A DNA stretch of 64,000 nt from DATKJS01 sp964551995 (GTDB lineage Bacteria; Acidobacteriota; Aminicenantia; Aminicenantales; Saccharicenantaceae): assembly GCA_964551995.1 (NCBI GenBank), contig CAZKFD010000004.1, positions 1-64,000 of the forward strand, given 5' to 3'. A program made the translations under genes and the position numbers. Below, in pieces: positions 59,037 to 64,000 of the stretch. Positions within the stretch are counted from its first letter, which is position 1, and each line of letters starts with the position of its first letter. A model generated the notes under the pieces. That model saw only the letters and a program-made list of their open reading frames with translations, searched no databases and had not been told where the DNA came from.

Positions 59037-60203
59037 CTAGTCGACGTAGAGCAGGAGCCCTTTGAGGTATTCCGTCTCGGGGTGGAAAATGTTGACCGGG
59101 TGGTCCGGAGCCTGGCGGTGCCTCTGGAGGATGCGCACGCGCCGGCCCGCCTCCCCCGCCGCCTGGAAAACCACCTGCTGAAAGAGCTTCTCGTCAACGA
59201 AATGCGAGCAGGAGAAGGTCAGAACGAACCCCTGCGGGCCGACCTTCTGGAGGGCCAGACGGTTGATGTCCTTATAGCCGCGGCAGGCCTGGACGACATC
59301 CGACCTTCTCTTGGCGAAGGCCGGCGGGTCGAGGATAATGAAATCGTAATCGGCGTCGGTTTCCCGGAGGAAATGAAAAACGTCCGCGGTGAAGAAGACG
59401 CCCGAGTCTGCCGACAGGCCGTTCGCCTCGAAGTTGTCCTGGGCCAGCTCGATGGCACTCGCGGAGGAATCCACGGAATCCGCCCGCTCGGCCCCTCCCT
59501 TGAGGGCGTACACCGAGAACGCGCCGGTGTAAGCGAAGGCGTTGAGGACGCGCCGGCCGCGGCCGAGGTCCCGGACGAGCTTCCTCATCTCCCGCTGGTC
59601 CAGATAGAACCCGGTTTTTTGTGAATGGACGATGTCCACCGAGAACGTCAGGCTTTCCTCCAGAATCTTAAGCGTGCCGGGCGTTTCTCCGAGGAGCGCC
59701 CCTTCGAATGACTCCAGACCCTCCTCGCGTCGGGCCGGCAGGTCGGATTTTTCGAAGACCGCCCTCGGCTTGACCCGGGAGACCAGAAGGTCGAGGAGGA
59801 GCGGCTTCAGCTTCTCCATCCCCAACGTCGCGATCTGAAGCACGAGGATATCTCCGTAGAGGTCGGCGACGAGTCCCGGGAGCCGGTCTCCCTCGGCGTT
59901 GATCAGGCGAAAGGCGTTCGTCACGGCGGTGTCGAAGAGCCGACTCCTGAGGCGAAGCGCCTGATCGACGCTCTCCCGGAGCGCGTCTTCGGGCGCCGTT
60001 TTACCGAAGCTCACCATCCGGCCGATGATCGCCGAACGCCGGTTGAAATAAGCGTAGCCCAGGATGTCCCCGCCGGCGCTCATGACGGGGAGAAGTTCTC
60101 CGTTTTCGAAATCGGGCATGGTCTCGACGGCGCCGGAGAAAATCCAGTGGTGCCGGTTCCGGACGGCCCTGTCCCTGCCCGGCTTGAGGACGACGCTGTC
60201 CAT
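59037..60203 (-). CDS. rlmI: 23S rRNA (cytosine-C5) methyltransferase, RlmI-like
   Basis: A 388-residue methyltransferase. An N-terminal PUA domain (RDRAVRNRHHWIFSGAVETM), then an EEHEE linker region (LINAEGDRLPGLVADLYGDI), a SAM-binding fold (VLNAFAYTGAFSVYALKGGA) and the catalytic DFIILDPPAFAKRRSD with the C5-methyltransferase cysteine in FSCSHFV. The target is predicted as C1962 by analogy to RlmI. The ATG at 60203 follows AAGGATGAG by 2-5 bases; an ATG two codons upstream is less well placed. The Nudix gene is 16 bases upstream, so they likely form an operon. Confidence 0.9.
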   Translation of the reverse strand: MDSVVLKPGRDRAVRNRHHWIFSGAVETMPDFENGELLPVMSAGGDILGYAYFNRRSAIIGRMVSFGKTAPEDALRESVDQALRLRSRLFDTAVTNAFRLINAEGDRLPGLVADLYGDILVLQIATLGMEKLKPLLLDLLVSRVKPRAVFEKSDLPARREEGLESFEGALLGETPGTLKILEESLTFSVDIVHSQKTGFYLDQREMRKLVRDLGRGRRVLNAFAYTGAFSVYALKGGAERADSVDSSASAIELAQDNFEANGLSADSGVFFTADVFHFLRETDADYDFIILDPPAFAKRRSDVVQACRGYKDINRLALQKVGPQGFVLTFSCSHFVDEKLFQQVVFQAAGEAGRRVRILQRHRQAPDHPVNIFHPETEYLKGLLLYVD

Positions 60204-60219
60204 GCTCATCCTTCGAGCG

Positions 60220-60666
60220 TCACCGGACGGCCGCGCCCGGGCCGGGGTTTCGGGCGAGGGTCCGCAGAAACCGGACGACGGGGCGGTCGGGCGGGCTAAA
60301 GAAGGATTCGTCCGCGCCGGCGGGGTCCACCCAGCGGAGTTCATCGTGGTCGACTGGCCGGAACTCGCCGGAGACCAGGTGGACCCTGTAGACGAGGAGC
60401 TCGATGGCGAGCGATGGGCCCCGGTGCGGGACAGAGAGAAGGAATTCGACGGCCCGGGTCCGCACTCCGAATTCCTCGCCGAGCTCGCGCTCGAGCCCCT
60501 CCTCCGGGGTTTCCCCGTCCTCGAGCTTTCCGCCCGGGAATTCCCAGAGTCCGCCGAAGCGGATCCCTTTACGCCGCCGGGCGGCAAGGACTTTTCCGTC
60601 CCTCTCGATGACCGCCGCCACGACCTTGCGGAGCGGCGTCGCGGGCCGAAACCCTTTCACGGTCAT
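60220..60666 (-). CDS. Nudix hydrolase, MutT-like
   Basis: A 148-residue Nudix protein. The Nudix box GGKLEDGETPEEGLERELGE continues into EFGV and matches the G-x5-E-x7-RE-U-x-EE-x-G-U consensus. LRWVDPAGADESFFSPPDRP resembles the C-terminus of MutT, so cleaning of oxidised nucleotides such as 8-oxo-dGTP is a reasonable guess. The ATG at 60666 is preferred, since GGCAGGGAG lies 4 bases upstream. It precedes rlmI on the minus strand (16-base gap). Confidence 0.85.
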   Translation of the reverse strand: MTVKGFRPATPLRKVVAAVIERDGKVLAARRRKGIRFGGLWEFPGGKLEDGETPEEGLERELGEEFGVRTRAVEFLLSVPHRGPSLAIELLVYRVHLVSGEFRPVDHDELRWVDPAGADESFFSPPDRPVVRFLRTLARNPGPGAAVR

Positions 60667-60790
60667 GTTTCTCCCTGCCATCTTATGCCAACCGCCCCCG
60701 GTTGACAAGCGCGCCGGGCTCGGCGCCGGCGCTCCTGTTGCGTGGGCCTTCTCCGATGCCGCGGTCCGGATGTGCTAGAATAGACGAATC

Positions 60791-62245
60791 ATGAAAATCG
60801 CATTCCTCGTTTCCGAAGCCACTCCGTTCGCCAAGACCGGCGGGCTGGCGGACGTCGCTGGCGCGCTGCCGAAATTCCTGTCCCACCTCGGTGTCGATGT
60901 CCGTGTTTTCCTGCCGTTCTACAGGGAGGTCCGGACGAAGGACCTGCCCCTTAGGACCGCCGTCGGCGGGGCGTCCCTCGAAATGGCCGAGGCCCGCGTC
61001 GCCTTCTCCGTGCTCGAGCACCGGACCGACGGCCTCTCCGTGTATTTCATCGCCCAGGATGGTTTTTATGACCGCGAGCATCTCTACGGCTCGCCTGCGG
61101 GCGACTATCCGGACAACGGAGAGAGGTTCGCCTTCTTCGCCCGGGCGTCCCTGGAGGCCATGAAAGCCCTTGGCTTTTCTCCCGACATTATCCACGGCCA
61201 CGATTGGCAGGCCGCTTCGGCCTTCGCTTTCCTGAGATTCCTCTACGGGTCGGACCCCTTTTTCCGCGACACGAGGTCTCTCTTCACCATCCACAACCTC
61301 GCCTACCAGGGCCTTTTCGGGCCGGAGGTCCTGGCCGCCGTCGGCTTGCCCGAGCGTCTGTTCAACATGAACGACCTCGAGTTCTACGGCAAGGTCAATT
61401 ACCTGAAGGCCGGAATCCTTTACGCCACGGCCGTAAGCACCGTGAGCCCGCGCTACAGCCGCGAGATCCAGACGGCCGAATTCGGCTGCGGGCTGGACGG
61501 GCTGCTCCGGACGAGGTCGGAGGCCCTTTCCGGGATCCTCAACGGCGTCGATTACGCCGACTGGGACCCGGCGACCGACCCCCTCATCCCGGCCAACTTC
61601 TCTGCGGCGCGTCTCAACGGGAAGGCCCGGTGCCGCGCCGGACTGCTCTCCGCTTTCGGGCTGGAGGAGGCACCGGACATGCCGGTCGCGGGGATGGTCA
61701 CCCGGTTGGCCGGGCAGAAGGGTGTCGACATCGTCTGCGACGCCCTGGAGGGGATCTTCGGGCTCGGCTTCGCGGTCGTCATCCTCGGGACCGGAGACGA
61801 AAAGATCCAAGACTTCCTGAAAGCGGCCAAGAAGGCCCACCCCCGCCGGCTCGGCCTTCGGATCGCCTTCGACGAACGGCTGGCGCACACGATCTACGCC
61901 GGGAGCGACCTCTTTCTCATCCCCTCGCGCTACGAGCCGTGCGGCCTCACCCAGATGTACGCCCTGAAGTACGGCACCGTCCCGGTCGTCCGGGCGACCG
62001 GCGGGCTCGACGACACGATCCTGGAGTTCGACCCCGTGCTCGGTACGGGAAACGGCTTCAAGTTCGGGAAGGCTTCTCCCGCCGAGCTGCTGTCGGCTCT
62101 GCGGCGCGCCCGGGACGCCCACTCCCGCCCGGACCTGCGGAGCACGCTCCGTCTCAACGGGATGGCCGCAAACTTCAGCTGGAACCGGTCGGCGGGCGAG
62201 TATCTGACCCTCTACCGGAAACTCCGGGCGGAGCGGCAGGCTTAG
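60791..62245 (+). CDS. glgA: Glycogen synthase GlgA
   Basis: A GT5 family glucosyltransferase that builds alpha-1,4-glucan from ADP-glucose. 484 residues. The substrate loop KTGGL is K15-L19 (FAKTGGLADVAGALP). The C-terminal GT-B half has NGVDYADWDPATDP, TRLAGQKGVDIV and the acidic nucleotide site in SRYEPCGLTQMYALKYGTVP. A -10-like TAGAAT at 60776-60781 lies 9 bases before the ATG, with no ribosome-binding site, so the message may be leaderless. The gene is convergent with galT, which fits sugar-nucleotide metabolism. Confidence 0.94.
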   Translation: MKIAFLVSEATPFAKTGGLADVAGALPKFLSHLGVDVRVFLPFYREVRTKDLPLRTAVGGASLEMAEARVAFSVLEHRTDGLSVYFIAQDGFYDREHLYGSPAGDYPDNGERFAFFARASLEAMKALGFSPDIIHGHDWQAASAFAFLRFLYGSDPFFRDTRSLFTIHNLAYQGLFGPEVLAAVGLPERLFNMNDLEFYGKVNYLKAGILYATAVSTVSPRYSREIQTAEFGCGLDGLLRTRSEALSGILNGVDYADWDPATDPLIPANFSAARLNGKARCRAGLLSAFGLEEAPDMPVAGMVTRLAGQKGVDIVCDALEGIFGLGFAVVILGTGDEKIQDFLKAAKKAHPRRLGLRIAFDERLAHTIYAGSDLFLIPSRYEPCGLTQMYALKYGTVPVVRATGGLDDTILEFDPVLGTGNGFKFGKASPAELLSALRRARDAHSRPDLRSTLRLNGMAANFSWNRSAGEYLTLYRKLRAERQA

Positions 62246-62263
62246 ACCCTGAGCGCGCGGCCC

Positions 62264-63292
62264 CTATTTTTTCCTTAGGAACCCCGCCGCCGTTTCCGGC
62301 GGGACCGGGTTGATATAATATCCCGTCCCCCACTCGAACCCGGCGACCTTCGTCAGGATCGGGAAGATCTCGAAGTGCCAGTGATAGTGCCGGTCGATGT
62401 CGGGCCATCTCTTCCTTGCCAGGACCGGATTCGGCGACTTGTGGAGAACGAGGTTATAGGCTGGATCCGAGAGCGTTTCCTTGAGCTTAATCAGGGTTGT
62501 TTTGAGCGTCAGGGCCAGGGATCCGAGTTCCTCTTCGTTGAGGTCGGCGAAAAACGGAGAATGGCGAAGCGGAAAGATCGTCACCTCGAAGGGGAAGCGC
62601 GAGGCATAAGGCGCGATGACGACGAAGTGCCGGTTCAGGTGGACGACCCTCTCCCCCGACTCCCGCTCTTCCCGGATGATCCGGCAGAAGACGCACTTCT
62701 TGAAACTTCGGAACAGGCGTCGGGCGCCGTAGATCTCCTCCTCGATGCGCTTAGGCACGATCGGCGTGGCCACGATCTGGGTGTGCGGATGACTGAGGGA
62801 GGCGCCGGCCTCTTTCCCCTTGTTCTTGAAGACCTGGACGTATTGATAGTGGAGCTCCTCCTCGATGGTTTTGATCCTCTGCGCGAAGACCCCGAGAATG
62901 TCCCGGACGTGGCCCACGGGGAGGTCGGCGAGCTCCTGGCCGTGCTCGGGGTTCTCGATGATGACCTCATGGACCCCGACCCCCTCCATCCATTCGAAGA
63001 TGCCGCCCCGTGTGTGCAGGGAGGCCTGAGTCCCCCGGTTGAGGGCGGGAAACTTGTTGGGCACGACGCGCACCCTCCAGCCCGGCGAATCCGCAGGCGT
63101 GCCGTCGTCCCTGAGGGCGAAGACCTCGGGCGGAGTCTTGCCTTCGTTCCCCCGGCAGAACGGACAAAATCCTGCCGACGCCGGGGCCTCGCCGACGCCC
63201 CGCGCCGGCCGGAAATCGTCGGGCCGTTTGCTCCGCTCCGTGGCGATGATCACCCAGCGGCCGCTGATCGGGTCCTTTCTCAGTTCCGACAT
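62264..63292 (-). CDS. galT: Galactose-1-phosphate uridylyltransferase GalT
   Basis: Leloir-pathway enzyme exchanging UMP between UDP-glucose and galactose-1-phosphate. 342 residues. Zinc cysteines C43 and C46 (GFCPFC), nucleophile region SLSHPHTQI (H168 and H170, H-P-H-x-Q), and a second histidine cluster in RHYHWHFEIFP. A second CxxC (KCVFC) may replace the usual second zinc site. The ATG at 63292 overlaps the stop of the upstream response regulator by one base (TAATG), so the three genes on the minus strand look like one operon. Confidence 0.94.
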   Translation of the reverse strand: MSELRKDPISGRWVIIATERSKRPDDFRPARGVGEAPASAGFCPFCRGNEGKTPPEVFALRDDGTPADSPGWRVRVVPNKFPALNRGTQASLHTRGGIFEWMEGVGVHEVIIENPEHGQELADLPVGHVRDILGVFAQRIKTIEEELHYQYVQVFKNKGKEAGASLSHPHTQIVATPIVPKRIEEEIYGARRLFRSFKKCVFCRIIREERESGERVVHLNRHFVVIAPYASRFPFEVTIFPLRHSPFFADLNEEELGSLALTLKTTLIKLKETLSDPAYNLVLHKSPNPVLARKRWPDIDRHYHWHFEIFPILTKVAGFEWGTGYYINPVPPETAAGFLRKK

Positions 63293-63645
63293 TATCGGCC
63301 GATCAGTTCCTTGATCTTAGTCTTGAGCTCGTCCAGCGAGGACGACTTGACCACGTACGCGTCGGCGGCCCAGGTCATGAAATCCTCTTTGTAGCTCTGG
63401 TAGGCCGAGTTGATGATGATGGGGATATCCTTCCGGAGTCCCATGATCTGGGCGATGAGCTCGACGCCATTTTTCCCCGGCATCCGGATGTCCGTGATGA
63501 TCAGGTCGAAGGACTTTTTCTTGAGCTCCGCCAGAGCCGCGTCCGCGTCATACGCCGCCGTGACGGCGTACCCCTCCTTGCCCAGCTCCTCGGCGTAGAG
63601 AAGGCAGAGGGTCTTCTCATCTTCGACGACGAGGATCTTCTTCAT
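63292..63645 (-). CDS. Single-domain response regulator receiver
   Basis: A 117-residue receiver without an output domain. Acidic residues E8-D9, the phospho-acceptor D52 (LIITDIRMP), S/T in INSAYQ and the lysine in VVKSSSL are present. It overlaps the histidine kinase gene by 4 bases, and its own stop touches the galT start. Like CheY-type proteins, it may act by binding other proteins. The kinase in front is its probable partner. Confidence 0.88.
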   Translation of the reverse strand: MKKILVVEDEKTLCLLYAEELGKEGYAVTAAYDADAALAELKKKSFDLIITDIRMPGKNGVELIAQIMGLRKDIPIIINSAYQSYKEDFMTWAADAYVVKSSSLDELKTKIKELIGR

Positions 63646-64000
63646 GTCGAGTTCCCTCCTTCCCGGGTTTGAAAAGCGAGATTGAACAGGGCTCCCTTGC
63701 CGACCCGGCTCCGGACCTCGATCGTGCCGCCGCAGGTGTCCATCACCCTCTTGATGAACGGCAGGCCGAGGCCCATCCCCTTCTCCTTGGTCGTGAAGAA
63801 CGGCCTGTACATCTGGGCCTTGTCCGGATTGGAGATGCCCTTGCCCGTGTCCCTCACCGAGAGGACAAAGGACGTTTTGCTTTTTCTGCGGGCCCGGACC
63901 GTGATCCTCCCCCCTGAGGGGGTTGCGTCGAACGCGTTGTCCAGGAGATTCCGGAGCACCTCGCCGAATGAAGTGGGATCACACAGGACCTGGGGCAGGC
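63642..64000 (-). CDS. Sensor histidine kinase, C-terminal part (truncated by window edge)
   Basis: The last about 119 codons of a histidine kinase. The visible HATPase domain has the N box FGEVLRNLLDNAFDATPSGG, the G1 box DTGKGI, the F box PFFTTKEKG and the G2 box MGLGLPFIKRV. The frame stays open to the right edge, so the gene continues beyond the window. The 4-base overlap with the receiver suggests a coupled two-component pair. Sensor domains are not visible. Confidence 0.9.
   Translation of the reverse strand, partial: LPQVLCDPTSFGEVLRNLLDNAFDATPSGGRITVRARRKSKTSFVLSVRDTGKGISNPDKAQMYRPFFTTKEKGMGLGLPFIKRVMDTCGGTIEVRSRVGKGALFNLAFQTREGGNST

Noticed and set aside
1..64000. CRISPR arrays, rRNA genes, insertion sequences
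   Set aside because: No regular spacer-repeat pattern, no rRNA sequence and no transposase were recognised.

Overview
The window is a GC-rich, gene-dense stretch of bacterial chromosome of Gram-negative type: it carries a phosphate-selective-type porin, a lipoprotein, PilT and several signal-peptide proteins. Hanks-type kinases with zinc ribbons and TPR repeats, an hrcA-grpE-dnaK-dnaJ operon, corrinoid methyl transfer and many short overlaps between genes fit an uncultured Acidobacteriota/Aminicenantes-like lineage. That assignment is inference from gene style only; there is no rRNA or other decisive marker in the window.

Region by region. 1-4010 looks like part of a mobile element: a RepB-type primase/helicase, two small genes, a truncated gene at the edge and iteron-like AAACTTAGG repeats. 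4220-18440 is a phosphate-regulon neighbourhood: pstSCAB, an OprO/P-like porin, phoU and phoBR, interrupted by a secreted protein, a zinc-ribbon/kinase/TPR sensor and a UlaG-like metallo-hydrolase. pstS and the porin share a Pho-box-like promoter with TTAAC-type hexamers every 11 bp and a -10 at the same distance. 18500-25740 holds a membrane protein, folK, yraN, cysS, a eukaryote-like lysine-ketoglutarate reductase plus saccharopine dehydrogenase pair, and a solitary MEMO protein. 25770-31290 is the chaperone operon hrcA-grpE-dnaK-dnaJ, whose DnaK lacks the lid, followed by a kinase with a C-terminal zinc ribbon. 31300-40880 has ilvE, pilT-alaS, a lytic transglycosylase, a lipid kinase, two small membrane proteins and an HtrA-like/TPR fusion. 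41135-46450 is tRNA-Leu(TAG), tig, lon and rho.

46450-49260 contains parAB flanked by two gene-free, AT-richer regions with DnaA-box-like words and a 22-bp perfect palindrome upstream of parA. 49267-55540 has an amino-acid permease followed by the most notable system in the window: a tightly packed operon of a RACo-type corrinoid activator, a homocysteine S-methyltransferase domain protein, a corrinoid protein and a non-pyrrolysine MttB-superfamily methyltransferase. Together they predict methyl transfer from a methylated (probably quaternary) amine through a corrinoid to homocysteine, with ATP-driven reactivation of the corrinoid. 55540-64000 holds a beta-CASP nuclease, a lipoprotein hydrolase, rlmI, a Nudix hydrolase, glgA, galT and the start of a two-component system cut by the window edge.

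No rRNA, CRISPR array or insertion-sequence transposase was recognised.
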